Assembly: GCF_029269265.1 (NCBI RefSeq)
Contig: NZ_JARIXP010000004.1
Coordinates: 124,001-188,000 of the forward strand
Direction of reading: 5' to 3'
From: Rheinheimera sp. 1928-s
GTDB lineage: Bacteria; Pseudomonadota; Gammaproteobacteria; Enterobacterales; Alteromonadaceae
DNA length: 64,000 nt
Every line of letters begins with the position of its first letter. Positions within the stretch are counted from its first letter, which is position 1. The translations under genes were made by a program, and so were the position numbers. The notes below the pieces were generated by a model. It worked only from the letters and a program-made list of their open reading frames with translations, made no database searches and was not told the origin of the DNA. Below, one piece after another: positions 16,804 to 25,504 of the stretch.

Positions 16804-17538
16804 TTAATAATCCAATTGCTGACTTAAATCATTCAGCAACGCACTGGCGCCTAAACGCATATACGCTGGGGTGGCCAGGTTACCTGTCAACTCTTCAAAC
16901 AACCCCACCAGCTTTAAAGCAAACTCCACAGAACGCACACCACCAGAGGCTTTGAAACCGACAGGACGGTCAGCGGCAGCAATAACAGCCAACATAATAC
17001 GGGCCGCTTCTTCAGTAACCCCAACTTTGACTTTGCCAGTCGAGGTTTTAACAAAATCGGCCCCAGACTCCACCACCAGCTCAGTGGCTTTGCTGATTTG
17101 CTGACAAGTGACTAATTCACCGGATTCAATAATGATTTTTAAACAAACACCAGCTGTAGCTTGACGTATTTCAGTTAAAAAACTACGAACCTGCTCTGTC
17201 TGACCAGACAATAAAGTCTGGTAAGGCAATACGCAGTCAATTTCATCAGCCCCAGCCGCCAGAGCCTGTTGAATTTGTTCCAGCACCTCTGTTAAAGGCA
17301 AAGTACCGGAGGGGAAATTAACCACAGTAGCCAGCTGTACAGCAAACTGACGCTGCTGCAAAAAGCTTTTTACCTGTGCCAGATAAGCCGGATAGACACA
17401 AACAGCTGCTGGCAGAACTGCTGCACCAGCCAAATCCTGTTCCAGCCATTGCTGCATAGCATCAGCATTATCCTGCTCCGTTAAACGGGTTAAATCGACC
17501 AGCTTCATCAGCTGTTGTATACGCAGAGGGTTCGTCAT
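16804..17538 (-). CDS. deoC: Deoxyribose-phosphate aldolase
   Basis: DeoC cleaves 2-deoxyribose-5-phosphate to acetaldehyde and glyceraldehyde-3-phosphate in deoxynucleoside catabolism. The 244-aa protein shows the class I aldolase TIM-barrel motifs: DEIDCVL (Asp near 101), the Schiff-base Lys in FVKTSTGK (about 164) and the second Lys in VGFKASGGV (about 196). ATG 17538 is chosen because AGGA lies 7 nt upstream; longer frames have no family match. It is alone here, without deoA, deoB or deoD beside it. An orphan plus-strand terminator lies 240 bp upstream. Confidence 0.93.
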   Translation of the reverse strand: MTNPLRIQQLMKLVDLTRLTEQDNADAMQQWLEQDLAGAAVLPAAVCVYPAYLAQVKSFLQQRQFAVQLATVVNFPSGTLPLTEVLEQIQQALAAGADEIDCVLPYQTLLSGQTEQVRSFLTEIRQATAGVCLKIIIESGELVTCQQISKATELVVESGADFVKTSTGKVKVGVTEEAARIMLAVIAAADRPVGFKASGGVRSVEFALKLVGLFEELTGNLATPAYMRLGASALLNDLSQQLDY

Positions 17539-17865
17539 GTTGTGGTCCTGAAAAGAAAATATCGGCTCTGACCGGCCAATTTGCTGTTGATTGGTTGCGC
17601 TGCGAATTAAAACAGAAAACACGGGTTGCTGGAAAGCTTCTGTTGGGCATTAAAGCCAACAAACTGCAAAGAAAAGCACAAAGATCAAAAAAACGAAAAT
17701 AAAATGGAATCTTTTGTAACGGCCGGAGTCTGACCTGGTGAATCATCCCATTCTATTCTCCCAAGATGTAAACTTTGCCGGCCTTATGGGTCGGCTTTCT
17801 TTTTTGTACGCTCACTACAGTACTTTTCGTACATTATTTTGGCTAACACTGCGCTGATTTGAGCC
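17539..17865. other. Intergenic region upstream of deoC
   Basis: 327 bp. The left half is an A-rich deoC promoter region. The right half carries a plus-strand intrinsic terminator (17777-17805) with no annotated plus-strand gene before it; see the ncRNA candidate. Nothing else is apparent. Confidence 0.5.
17704..17805 (+). ncRNA. Candidate small RNA ending in an orphan intrinsic terminator
   Basis: GCCGGCC (17777-17783), a 5-nt loop, GGTCGGC (17789-17795) and a T-rich tail to 17805 form a typical plus-strand terminator. The nearest plus-strand gene upstream ends 1 kb away, with deoC antisense in between. A second copy of the arm sequence, GGCCGG at 17721-17726, could pair with CCGGCC of the terminator stem and so compete with it. 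The start is a guess: a TAAAAT at 17700-17705 could be a -10 element but has no good -35. A 9-codon frame beginning MESFV opens at 17704. The terminator is well supported; the RNA itself is inferred. Confidence 0.35.
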
Positions 17866-18624
17866 TTACAACTGCATCCAGTGTTGATTTTGTTTTAACC
17901 AAAGCCGGGCTTTGGCCGCGTCCTGGTTAAATTGGCTAACTAAAGACCAAAAGCTTTTGCTGTGGTTCATATGGACCAGATGTGCCAGTTCATGCACCAC
18001 CACATACTGAGCCACCCAGGCAGGAGCCATCAGCAAGCGCCAGTTAAAACTCAGTACACCTGATGAATCACAACTGCCCCATTTGGCTTTAAAATTACAA
18101 ACCCGCACGTCGCGGCAGGAAAGTGACATCCGTTGCTGCTGAAACTGTACCTGCTGCTCAAACCAGAGCTTCGCTTGCTGCAGATAAAATTCAGTCACCA
18201 ACTTTTCTATCCATTTATGCTGGCTTTGTTTTTTATTACGCGAGGAAAGCTGCAGCCATAAACAATCGCCGTCCAGACTAAACTGGTTCACAGTATCCTG
18301 TACAATTTTGAGCTGTAATTTATCGTCGAATAACGGAATTAGCCGCTGTTCAAGCCAGCCCGGTTCTGTAGTGTGTTGCTGCTGACCCAGGTGTTTATCA
18401 ATCCAGTCTTTTTTCTGCTGAATAAGCTGCTGAATAAATTGAAGATCGCAGCCTGTTGGGGCGGACACCCATAGCTGTCCTGACTGAATTTTCAGTTGAA
18501 TACTGCGTCTTCTGGCGGAAAACTTTAACTGATAGGCTGGTAATTCAGAACTCACAACATCAGACTCATCAAGGCAAAAGCATAGCTTAAAGTTTGTCGG
18601 CGCACTGAGCAAGCAGCGGTTCAC
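17866..18624 (-). CDS. YgjP-like zinc metallopeptidase (DUF45)
   Basis: A 252-aa cytoplasmic protein with the YgjP/SprT-like metallopeptidase core. [25 protein letters not shown] (about 165-189) is followed by the zinc motif HELAH in [18 protein letters not shown] (about 205-222). The N-terminal part ([17 protein letters not shown]) is the usual beta-rich lead-in of the family. The frame begins at GTG 18624, but the family would fit a start at the GTG 22 codons later, so the first about 22 residues are doubtful. It is divergent from xthA. Confidence 0.85.
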   Translation of the reverse strand: MNRCLLSAPTNFKLCFCLDESDVVSSELPAYQLKFSARRRSIQLKIQSGQLWVSAPTGCDLQFIQQLIQQKKDWIDKHLGQQQHTTEPGWLEQRLIPLFDDKLQLKIVQDTVNQFSLDGDCLWLQLSSRNKKQSQHKWIEKLVTEFYLQQAKLWFEQQVQFQQQRMSLSCRDVRVCNFKAKWGSCDSSGVLSFNWRLLMAPAWVAQYVVVHELAHLVHMNHSKSFWSLVSQFNQDAAKARLWLKQNQHWMQL

Positions 18625-18692
18625 GTCAGGGCAGACAAAATGCTAGTATAGAGCTCAAACGCTATTACTCTTATGTGGACCAGAGCATCATC

Positions 18693-19505
18693 ATGAAAAT
18701 TATCTCTTTTAATATAAATGGCTTACGCGCCAGACCTCACCAAATCGAAGCCTTACTGGCCAAACATTCTCCTGATTTTGTCGGCTTGCAGGAAATTAAA
18801 GTGCATGATGATGAATTCCCGCTAGAAGATATGCAGAAATTTGGCTACCACTTGTATTATTTCGGCCAAAAAGGCCATTACGGTGTGGCTATTCTGAGTA
18901 AAAAGCCTGCACTGTCGATGCTGTATGGTTTTCCAACAGATGCGCCTGATGCTCAGCGTCGTATGCTGATTGGCACTTTTGCACTGGACAACGGCAAAAC
19001 CCTGACTTTACTAAATGGCTATTTCCCGCAAGGTGAAAACCGCAGCCATGAAACTAAATTCCCGGCCAAACAAAAGTTTTATGCCGACCTGCAGCAGTAT
19101 TTAATCAACCACCACAGCCCGGATGATTATGTCGCTGTTATTGGTGACATTAATATCTCCCCTGAAGATCTGGATATCGGCATAGGTGCAGCCAATGCCA
19201 AACGCTGGTTAAAAGAAGGCAAATGCTCCTTTTTACCGGAAGAACGTGAAATGCTGGCGACATTAAAAGGCTGGGGTTTAATAGATACCTTCCGTGCTTT
19301 GCATCCGGATGCAACTGAAAAATACAGCTGGTTTGATTACCGTTCTAAAGGTTTTGATGACAACAGAGGCCTGCGTATCGATGTGGTGATGGCGACCCCA
19401 CCTTTAGCCGCTTTGTGTACAGAAAGTGACGTAGATTATGAACTACGCGCTTCAGAGCGGCCCTCTGATCATGCGCCTGTCTGGTCGACTTTTGATCTGA
19501 GCTAA
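18693..19505 (+). CDS. xthA: Exodeoxyribonuclease III
   Basis: The major AP endonuclease and 3'-5' exonuclease of base-excision repair. The 270-aa protein follows E. coli XthA nearly throughout: [76 protein letters not shown] and SDHAPVW, including the catalytic Glu, Asp, Asn and His. ATG 18693 is the family start; a GTG six codons earlier is ignored. The next gene begins 3 nt after the stop, so the two are probably co-transcribed. Confidence 0.96.
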   Translation: MKIISFNINGLRARPHQIEALLAKHSPDFVGLQEIKVHDDEFPLEDMQKFGYHLYYFGQKGHYGVAILSKKPALSMLYGFPTDAPDAQRRMLIGTFALDNGKTLTLLNGYFPQGENRSHETKFPAKQKFYADLQQYLINHHSPDDYVAVIGDINISPEDLDIGIGAANAKRWLKEGKCSFLPEEREMLATLKGWGLIDTFRALHPDATEKYSWFDYRSKGFDDNRGLRIDVVMATPPLAALCTESDVDYELRASERPSDHAPVWSTFDLS

Positions 19506-19508
19506 CTG

Positions 19509-20129
19509 ATGCTGGCGGCATTTTGCCTGTTGTTGTTTGCGGGCTTGGTATTCAGCCGCGACTTCTGGCGCGAGTTGCCGCACAAATCAGTGCCCTGGCC
19601 TGTGGCCGGGGCCAGTGTTTGCGTACTTGCCTTGTTATGGCAAACAGACGCCGCCGTGCTGGATGCGTTGCCTATTCATTTTCTGGCACTGACTACTTTG
19701 ATGTTGTTGTTTGGTTTGCGCTTAAGTTGCCTGCTTTTTGTGCTGGTAATGGCACTGCAATGGCTGATGAGCACACAAAGCCTGGAGCAATTGCTCTGGA
19801 CTTTAGTTTGTGGTTGGCTCGTGCTGGCGCTGAATTATGGCGTCTACCTTTTCTGTTTCCACTATGTGCAGCGACATCTGTTTATCTATTTATTTATCGG
19901 GGCCTTTTTAAACAGCGCCTTGGGTTTAGTGGTCTTTATGCTGCTGCAGGCCTGGTATCAGGCTGATCAGTACAGTGCACATCAGCTCTACGACAGTTAC
20001 TTAATTTTTATTCCACTGGCAGCTTTGCCGGAAGCCTTGCTCAATGGCATGGCCATGACCTTACTGGTCATTTACAAACCAGAGTGGGTTTATACCTACT
20101 ATCAGCGGATTTATTTGTCCGGGAAATGA
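19509..20129 (+). CDS. Integral membrane protein, energy-coupling-factor permease-like (COG3235)
   Basis: A 206-aa protein with about six hydrophobic segments over almost its whole length. The C-terminal part (IPLAALPEALLNGMAMTLLVIYKPEWV) and the central YLFIGAFLNSALGL resemble the COG3235 membrane proteins, which are related to CbiM-type substrate-capture subunits of ECF transporters. No ECF ATPase genes are near, so transport partners are unknown. It begins 3 nt after the xthA stop. A strong stem-loop follows. Confidence 0.7.
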   Translation: MLAAFCLLLFAGLVFSRDFWRELPHKSVPWPVAGASVCVLALLWQTDAAVLDALPIHFLALTTLMLLFGLRLSCLLFVLVMALQWLMSTQSLEQLLWTLVCGWLVLALNYGVYLFCFHYVQRHLFIYLFIGAFLNSALGLVVFMLLQAWYQADQYSAHQLYDSYLIFIPLAALPEALLNGMAMTLLVIYKPEWVYTYYQRIYLSGK

Positions 20130-20135
20130 AGCAGA

Positions 20136-20156
20136 CGACTGGCTTAAAGCCAGTCG
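20136..20156. terminator. Stem-loop between convergent genes
   Basis: CGACTGGCT (20136-20144) pairs perfectly with AGCCAGTCG (20148-20156) over a 3-nt loop. The right arm overlaps the last codons of yfbV. Neither side has a strong U-tract, so it may act as a weak bidirectional terminator. Confidence 0.45.
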
Positions 20157-20587
20157 CGAAGAAAGGTTTTGTCTAGTTGACCAAATGCCTGTTTTAGCAA
20201 CAATGCCAAATCAGCATAACGTAACTTGTGTTGAGGATTTTGGGTTTGCAGCCCTTGCGCCTGCATCTTTTGTTTAATTTCGCCATACCAGCTACTCAGG
20301 CCAGGCGGTAATTCGGTCTGAGCTCTTTTCCCCAACCAATACCAGCCCTGAAACGGCATAGATAAAATAAACAGCATCATGGTCAGGATCAGCGGCAATT
20401 GGCTTGAGCCAAGCTGATTAAACTGCACTACAGCGCCAAGCACAGCTATAACAGGTAGTGTTTTTTGTGCAAATACAGTCATACGGATAATTTTGTTTTC
20501 CGGAAAAACTGCATTTAATTGAGGTACTACAGGCCAGTCACGACTGTACTGCATCCCCGCTTTGAGTGTCGAAAACGTAGCTGACAT
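20144..20587 (-). CDS. yfbV: UPF0208 membrane protein YfbV (DUF412)
   Basis: A 147-aa inner-membrane protein with two hydrophobic segments (about 40-60 and 65-85). It is close to E. coli YfbV in its landmarks: GMQYSRDWP, VFPENKIIRMT, LSMPFQGWYWLGKRA, LPPGLSSWYGEI and KQAFGQLDKTFL. YfbV has been connected with Ter macrodomain insulation of the chromosome in E. coli. The start at 20587 has AGAGGAG 8 nt upstream; a GTG three codons earlier is less likely. The acetate genes ackA-pta, its usual neighbours in enterics, are not here. Confidence 0.92.
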   Translation of the reverse strand: MSATFSTLKAGMQYSRDWPVVPQLNAVFPENKIIRMTVFAQKTLPVIAVLGAVVQFNQLGSSQLPLILTMMLFILSMPFQGWYWLGKRAQTELPPGLSSWYGEIKQKMQAQGLQTQNPQHKLRYADLALLLKQAFGQLDKTFLRDWL

Positions 20588-21195
20588 CGCAGGCACTCCT
20601 CTTGATGATCGGTGTATTTACCACAAGGTCGTTCGTTCGGAGTCTACCCCCTGTACTTACTATCGTCCAGCTTTGGCTGAAACTAAAGGCAAAATCGACC
20701 TGACCTTAAAATATTCTCTGGTTAGGATATAAAGCAGCCCAAAGATCAACATTTTTGAAACAAACAAAGCTCAAATGTTTTACGCGAAAAGTTTCAGATT
20801 GAAGATGAAAACTATCACTTTCCTGCCTTTGCTCAACTATTTGCCAAAGGCTAAACTAAACAAATTTTGTGCCATTAGTATTTAATCAATAAATTCAAAA
20901 ACTTAAAACAGTTAAACATAACAACACACAAAGTTATCCACAGAATCTGTGGACAACCGTAATGAAGAATGCATAAGGCTTACATCGTTTTGTCATTAAA
21001 AATGACCTGCACTTATCAGCTTTTCATGACATTTTTATGTTCAAATCAAAGAAACACTCAGTTTTGTTTGACTCCCCTGCTCCGCACAAGTTCTGCCAAC
21101 TGACTAAAAGCCCGGAAAAATAATTAGATCACCTATTTCAGGAAGTCTTCGCCAAATTCTGTTTTTTTCGTTACTATCAAGCCACGCTCCTTTAA
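20588..21195. other. 600-bp non-coding region with a DnaA-box pair
   Basis: The longest gene-free stretch in the window. TTATCCACA (20934-20942), a perfect DnaA box, faces a near-consensus box TGTGGACAA (20948-20956, reverse TTGTCCACA) with 5 nt between them, so TTATCCACAG-AAT-CTGTGGACAA is a near-palindrome. The preceding 100 bp are strongly AT-rich. I see no further perfect boxes and no dnaA, dnaN, mnmG or mioC gene, so I do not call it oriC. Confidence 0.55.
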
Positions 21196-21723
21196 ATGTT
21201 TTTGCCCATGTTCAGCCCTTTTAGTCTGTTGCACTGGCATACCAGTCTGGACCCACAGTTAAAATTACGGGTCAGAAGTCCGGTCGACGCGTTCAGCCAC
21301 AATCGTATAGCAAGCCCCGATACCCTGATGGCGTCAGGCTTACAAGGCGACGGACTTTGGCTTGAGTTGCGCGGCACTACTTTATACAGCCCTTTTACCG
21401 CTCTATTCAGCCGGAAAAACCATACAGGTCAACATCTGCAGTTTATTCACTCCAGCGGGTTGAAACTGGTACTGGATTTTCCTCTCTACTGTCAGGATAA
21501 ACAGGGCCTGGGATTTCATTGGCTGGTAGGCGAACAAGCCAATGTTCAGGCAGGACAAGCACTGCTGCATTATGACAAGGCGCTGCTGAGTCAACCTGGC
21601 CAGAGCTTTGGATTGTTTTTACGTATTGCACCTCATTCTAAAATTCATAGTATTCATTGCCGTGCAGGTTATCATCAGGCGCTACAAGATGACTTGCTGG
21701 CTATTCAATTGGTTAGCGCTTAG
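21196..21723 (+). CDS. PTS EIIA(Glc)-like protein, probably without phosphoacceptor
   Basis: A 175-aa protein whose core follows the glucose-type EIIA beta fold: LRVRSPVDAF, MASGLQGDGLWLE, GTTLYSPFTALF, SSGLKLVLDFPL and NVQAGQALLHYD. In true EIIA(Glc) the segment after SxSGVE is FVHFGIDT with the phosphorylated His; here the place is LVLDFPLY, so the His seems lost. The protein may be a binding or regulatory relic of the fold. It lies 13 bp before the yffB-dapE cluster and may be co-transcribed. ATG 21196 lacks a clear ribosome site; ATG 21208 is an alternative. Confidence 0.6.
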   Translation: MFLPMFSPFSLLHWHTSLDPQLKLRVRSPVDAFSHNRIASPDTLMASGLQGDGLWLELRGTTLYSPFTALFSRKNHTGQHLQFIHSSGLKLVLDFPLYCQDKQGLGFHWLVGEQANVQAGQALLHYDKALLSQPGQSFGLFLRIAPHSKIHSIHCRAGYHQALQDDLLAIQLVSA

Positions 21724-21736
21724 GACTTATAGCTTC

Positions 21737-22090
21737 ATGACCCGTATTTATGGCATTAAAAATTGTGACACTATTAAAAAAGCCCGCAAATGGCTGGACC
21801 AGCAGCAGCTGTCGCACCAGTATATTGATTACCGTCAGGATGGAATTGATGCGGCACTTTTAGCAGAATTTATGCAGCAGTTGCAGTGGCAACAACTGCT
21901 GAACACCAAAGGTACAACCTACAGAGCTTTGCCGGATCAAGACAAACAAGATATGACGGCAGAAAAAGCTGTAGCACTGATGCTGGCGCAACCTGCGCTG
22001 ATTAAACGACCTGTGCTTGAACACAATGGCCAGTATCATCTTGGTTTTTCAGAACAAAATTATCAGACAATTTTTGGGATCTCCGCATGA
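21737..22090 (+). CDS. ArsC/Spx family protein YffB
   Basis: A 117-aa thioredoxin-fold protein of the ArsC/Spx/MgsR family: [20 protein letters not shown] with the single family Cys, then [23 protein letters not shown] and [11 protein letters not shown]. In many gammaproteobacteria yffB lies directly before dapE, as here: the dapE ATG overlaps this stop codon (ATGA). The family suggests glutathione-dependent thiol chemistry, but no substrate is known. ATG 21737 is chosen by family length; upstream in-frame extension belongs to the previous gene's region. Confidence 0.9.
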   Translation: MTRIYGIKNCDTIKKARKWLDQQQLSHQYIDYRQDGIDAALLAEFMQQLQWQQLLNTKGTTYRALPDQDKQDMTAEKAVALMLAQPALIKRPVLEHNGQYHLGFSEQNYQTIFGISA

Positions 22091-23220
22091 GTACAGCAGT
22101 CTTAGATCTGACCAAAGACTTGATCAGCCGCCAGTCGGTCACGCCGGAAGACGCAGGTTGCCAGCAATTAATGGCAAAGCGCCTTGAAGCTTTAGGTTTC
22201 ACTATCGAATCAATGTTCTTTGAAGACACCCTCAATTTATGGGCGCGCAGAGGTCAGGGTAAAGCTTTGTTTTGTTTTGCCGGTCATACCGACGTAGTGC
22301 CAACAGGACCACTGGATCAGTGGACCAGCCCGCCATTTGCGCCTGAAATTCGGGATGGCATGCTGTACGGTCGTGGTGCTGCAGATATGAAAGCTAGTCT
22401 GGCTGCTATGGTGGTGGCAACAGAGCGTTTTTTAGCGACCAATCCAGAGCTTACAGCTGATATCGCATTTTTAATTACCAGCGATGAAGAAGGCCCATTT
22501 ATCAATGGCACCAAACGAGTAATCGAAGTGCTGGAAAGCCGTCAGGAAAAAATAACATGGTGTTTAGTGGGTGAGCCATCCAGCAGCCAACAATTGGGCG
22601 ATGTGATTAAAAATGGCCGTCGGGGCTCTTTAACAGGTTATCTGACTGTTAAAGGTATTCAGGGCCATGTGGCTTATCCACACCTGGTGGACAACCCTAT
22701 TCATAAAGCCGCTCCTGCGCTGGCAGAATTAGCACAAACAGTCTGGGATCAAGGCAATGCTTATTTCCCTGCCACCAGTTTTCAGATCTCCAATATTCAT
22801 GCAGGTACAGGTGCAACCAATGTGGTACCGGGAGATGTACAACTAACCTTTAACTTCCGCTACAGCACAGAAGTCACAGCAGAACAGTTACAACAGCGGG
22901 TTCTGGCGATTTTGGATCAACATGGCCTGAACTATAGCATCGACTGGGTATTTAATGGCCTGCCCTTCCTGACCGATAGCGGTGAACTGGTGGCTGCTGC
23001 TGTGCACGCAGTACAACAAGTCAAAGGCTTTGCGCCATCACTAGAGACAACTGGTGGCACCTCTGATGGTCGTTTTATCGCGCCTACTGGTGCGCAGGTG
23101 CTGGAATTAGGGCCCTGCAACGCCACCATTCATAAAATTAACGAATCTGTAGCAGTGGCTGATTTAGAGCCTTTAGCCGATATGTATCAGCATATATTGC
23201 AGCAACTGGTTGCCAAATGA
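22087..23220 (+). CDS. dapE: Succinyl-diaminopimelate desuccinylase
   Basis: DapE removes succinate from N-succinyl-LL-diaminopimelate in lysine and cell-wall synthesis; it is a dinuclear zinc M20 peptidase-like enzyme. The 377-aa protein shows the metal and catalytic motifs: [12 protein letters not shown] (His), [12 protein letters not shown] (bridging Asp), ITSDEEGPF (Glu pair), CLVGEPSSS, and the C-terminal [12 protein letters not shown] (His). It overlaps yffB and the next gene by 4 nt each, so the cluster is translationally coupled. dapA, an earlier step of the same pathway, lies at 48119 in the window. Confidence 0.97.
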   Translation: MSTAVLDLTKDLISRQSVTPEDAGCQQLMAKRLEALGFTIESMFFEDTLNLWARRGQGKALFCFAGHTDVVPTGPLDQWTSPPFAPEIRDGMLYGRGAADMKASLAAMVVATERFLATNPELTADIAFLITSDEEGPFINGTKRVIEVLESRQEKITWCLVGEPSSSQQLGDVIKNGRRGSLTGYLTVKGIQGHVAYPHLVDNPIHKAAPALAELAQTVWDQGNAYFPATSFQISNIHAGTGATNVVPGDVQLTFNFRYSTEVTAEQLQQRVLAILDQHGLNYSIDWVFNGLPFLTDSGELVAAAVHAVQQVKGFAPSLETTGGTSDGRFIAPTGAQVLELGPCNATIHKINESVAVADLEPLADMYQHILQQLVAK

Positions 23221-23891
23221 GTCTGGCCAAGCTTCTGACAGGTTTTGATGAAACTGCTCTGGTTGAACTGGAGCAGCGACATCGGTTATTGCCGGACGTC
23301 AAAGCCGCTTATCAGCAGATGCAACAGGCTGCGGCGTCAGATGGTATCGAGTTGGCATTGGTATCGTCTTATCGCTCTTTTGCTCAACAAGCGCGCATTT
23401 GGACAGCAAAATATAGCGGTCAGCGCCCTGTCTATAACAAAGCCCAACAGCACGTTGATATAAGTCAGTTAGATGGCTTTGCCAAAGTAGAAGCTATTTT
23501 GTTGTACTCTGCTTTGCCCGGCGCCAGTCGTCATCACTGGGGCACGGATCTGGATGTATTTGACAAGGCAGCAGTAGCAGCTGATTATCAGGTGCAATTA
23601 CTGGATGCTGAGTATCAACAAGGTGGTCCTTTTTACGCATTGGATCAATGGCTACAGCAACGTGCCGCCGACTTTGGCTTTTTCCGGCCTTATTTATACG
23701 ATCAAGGCGGCGTGGCAAAAGAAGCCTGGCATTTAAGCTATCGTCCTTTGGCCGAGGGTTATTTAAAGTCCTTTGAGCACAGCATGCTGGCTCAAGCAAT
23801 CACTCAAAGTGAACTGCCGGATAAAGCATTGTTGCTTGAACATCTGCCGCTGATTTTTCAGCGTTATGTCTGCACTATTTGTAAGGATTAA
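23217..23891 (+). CDS. M15 family D-alanyl-D-alanine carboxypeptidase (VanY-like)
   Basis: A 224-aa protein with the zinc peptidase pattern of family M15[19 protein letters not shown], then [13 protein letters not shown] (first His and Asp ligands) and EAWHLSYRP (catalytic Glu and His ligand). It would trim peptidoglycan stem peptides, but there is no signal peptide at the N terminus, so it may act on cytoplasmic or recycled muropeptides. It is coupled to dapE by an ATGA overlap, consistent with a cell-wall theme. Confidence 0.88.
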   Translation: MSLAKLLTGFDETALVELEQRHRLLPDVKAAYQQMQQAAASDGIELALVSSYRSFAQQARIWTAKYSGQRPVYNKAQQHVDISQLDGFAKVEAILLYSALPGASRHHWGTDLDVFDKAAVAADYQVQLLDAEYQQGGPFYALDQWLQQRAADFGFFRPYLYDQGGVAKEAWHLSYRPLAEGYLKSFEHSMLAQAITQSELPDKALLLEHLPLIFQRYVCTICKD

Positions 23892-23893
23892 AT

Positions 23894-24151
23894 ATGACCC
23901 TAAACCTATGGTGGATGCTGCTTATTATTTTTGGCCTGGTGCTGGGTAATTTGTGGTTGCTGCGCCTGAATAAAAAACGCCAGCAGGTAAAACCAAGAAA
24001 AGAAATCAAACAGAAAAAAACCACTGAAGGTGGTGTCACCGGAACTATAGTGGCGGGCAGCGGTACAGAAGTAAACAAGAACAAACAGCTTGATACTGAC
24101 CACCACAGCTCATCAGAGGGTGGCTCTGATGGCGGTGGTGGCACTGACTAG
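23894..24151 (+). CDS. Small single-TM protein with Gly/Ser-rich tail (DUF2897-like)
   Basis: An 85-aa protein: one N-terminal membrane segment (about 5-22, LWWMLLIIFGLVLGNLWLL), a Lys/Arg/Gln-rich stretch (NKKRQQVKPRKEIKQKK), then a low-complexity tail ending SSSEGGSDGGGGTD. The N-terminal half resembles the short DUF2897 proteins found after dapE clusters in this group; the tail is longer than usual. It begins 2 nt after the peptidase stop. Its function is unknown. Confidence 0.6.
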   Translation: MTLNLWWMLLIIFGLVLGNLWLLRLNKKRQQVKPRKEIKQKKTTEGGVTGTIVAGSGTEVNKNKQLDTDHHSSSEGGSDGGGGTD

Positions 24152-24169
24152 CATTTTTCGGCTGGCGTT

Positions 24170-25204
24170 TTAGCCTTTGTTGTCAAAGCTGGAAAAACCT
24201 TTTAAAAAGCGTTGCAGCTGATCTTTTAAGTTCGGCGGCACGCCCTGAATAATCAGCAGATCTTTTTCTATATCGTAGCGGATACGATCGCCTAAATGCT
24301 TTTGTTCAAAGCTGATACTGACGCCACCACCCGCACCTGAAAACTTCACCAGGGTTTTTAACTCTTTTACATCCACAGGGAATTGGTCTGGTACTTCAAT
24401 ATTCTGCTCTGCACAGTAATCGGTAAAAGCGCGGGCATCACTGCTGTCGATCGTGGCCGACAGTTCCTGTAAATGCACATCCAAGCCTTGTTTGGTTTGC
24501 TCTTCACAGTAGTCATAGACTTGCTTACGCACTGCCGACTTTTCGCTGGCATCGTAATCAGAGGCTGATAAATACTCTTCAACAGAAGCCAAAACTACTT
24601 TACTTTGCTCTTTGGCGACCATGCCTTCGGCACAACCTAAAAAGTCGAGGAAAAAATCGGCGACTTTACGCCCTGCTCTGCCACGAATAAAGGAAATGTA
24701 TTTGTTTTGCTCCGGGCTGGTTTGATATTCGGTTAAATCAATACGAGCTGCCAGCTGCATCCGGGCTATATCCAGATGCTGATCGGTGGAAAGTAATAAC
24801 TCAGGTGTGACACTGAAATGATCTTTGCTGCCTAATAAAGTCACCAGCACATATTCTGTCGCCAGATACCGATAATGACAGAGCATAAAATAACCGGTTT
24901 CCTGGATTTGATGCTGCACCAGTTGCACCACCAACTGACTGGTGGCTTGTTCTGCCAGCTGCAGAAAACTGCGTTCCTGAGCTTGCCACTGCGCTAAAGG
25001 CAGCGCCATTCTGTCCTGTAAGTCGTCGGCAAAAGTGGCATAACCTTTGGCTGGTTTGCCGTTATAGGCTAAATGCAGTTGCTCAATTAAATGCGCCACA
25101 GATTGCGATACCGGCACCAACTCCTGACGAAATTGCGCCTGCAACTGCTCACTTTCAGTACTTTCGATAAAATTTATTGCCAGATGCAACACATCGACGG
25201 ACAT
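24170..25204 (-). CDS. yejK: Nucleoid-associated protein YejK
   Basis: A 344-aa homologue of E. coli YejK (NdpA), a nucleoid-associated protein. Matching landmarks run through the whole length: MLCHYRYLATEYVLVTLL, LDIARMQLAARIDLTEY, YISFIRGRAGRKVADFFLDFLG, then QVYDYCEEQ, PVDVKELKTLVKFSGAGGGV and GVPPNLKDQLQRFL at the end. The divergent yejL-yejM pair lies 71 bp away, the arrangement found in enterics, so this is a conserved neighbourhood. Confidence 0.95.
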   Translation of the reverse strand: MSVDVLHLAINFIESTESEQLQAQFRQELVPVSQSVAHLIEQLHLAYNGKPAKGYATFADDLQDRMALPLAQWQAQERSFLQLAEQATSQLVVQLVQHQIQETGYFMLCHYRYLATEYVLVTLLGSKDHFSVTPELLLSTDQHLDIARMQLAARIDLTEYQTSPEQNKYISFIRGRAGRKVADFFLDFLGCAEGMVAKEQSKVVLASVEEYLSASDYDASEKSAVRKQVYDYCEEQTKQGLDVHLQELSATIDSSDARAFTDYCAEQNIEVPDQFPVDVKELKTLVKFSGAGGGVSISFEQKHLGDRIRYDIEKDLLIIQGVPPNLKDQLQRFLKGFSSFDNKG

Positions 25205-25275
25205 ATATTTTCCTGTTCTCAGCTAATTCTGCTAGTATTCCCCGCTGTTCCATTTTATTTCGAGCAGAGACCTTC

Positions 25276-25500
25276 ATGCCTATTGTATCAAAGTATTCGA
25301 CCGACCAAATTGAAAAGATCGTTAACACTCTGCTAGAGCAATTACGCTCAGAGGATGCGACAACGGAATTAAGCCTGATGTGTTTAGGCAATACCATCAG
25401 TCATATTATCAATACCAGTGTTCCTGCTGCTCAGCGTATGGATGTGGTGACTCATTTTGGTCAGGCGCTCAAAGACGCCGTCAACAGCAAGAAACAATAA
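25276..25500 (+). CDS. yejL: UPF0352 protein YejL (DUF1414)
   Basis: A 74-aa helical protein: MPIVSKYSTDQIEKIVNTLL, LMCLGNTISHIIN and VVTHFGQALKDAV follow E. coli YejL (75 aa) closely. Function is unknown. It stands between divergent yejK and the downstream yejM-like gene, 4 nt from the latter, so the two are probably one transcript. ATG 25276 is the family start. Confidence 0.93.
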   Translation: MPIVSKYSTDQIEKIVNTLLEQLRSEDATTELSLMCLGNTISHIINTSVPAAQRMDVVTHFGQALKDAVNSKKQ

Positions 25501-25504
25501 CTTT

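Noticed and set aside
17468-17746. Minus-strand frame of 92 codons overlapping the deoC start
   Set aside because: It overlaps the confident deoC gene in another frame and has no recognisable protein features.
20597-21195. Chromosomal origin (oriC)
   Set aside because: Only two DnaA boxes, no 13-mer repeats that I can see, and none of the usual origin neighbours.
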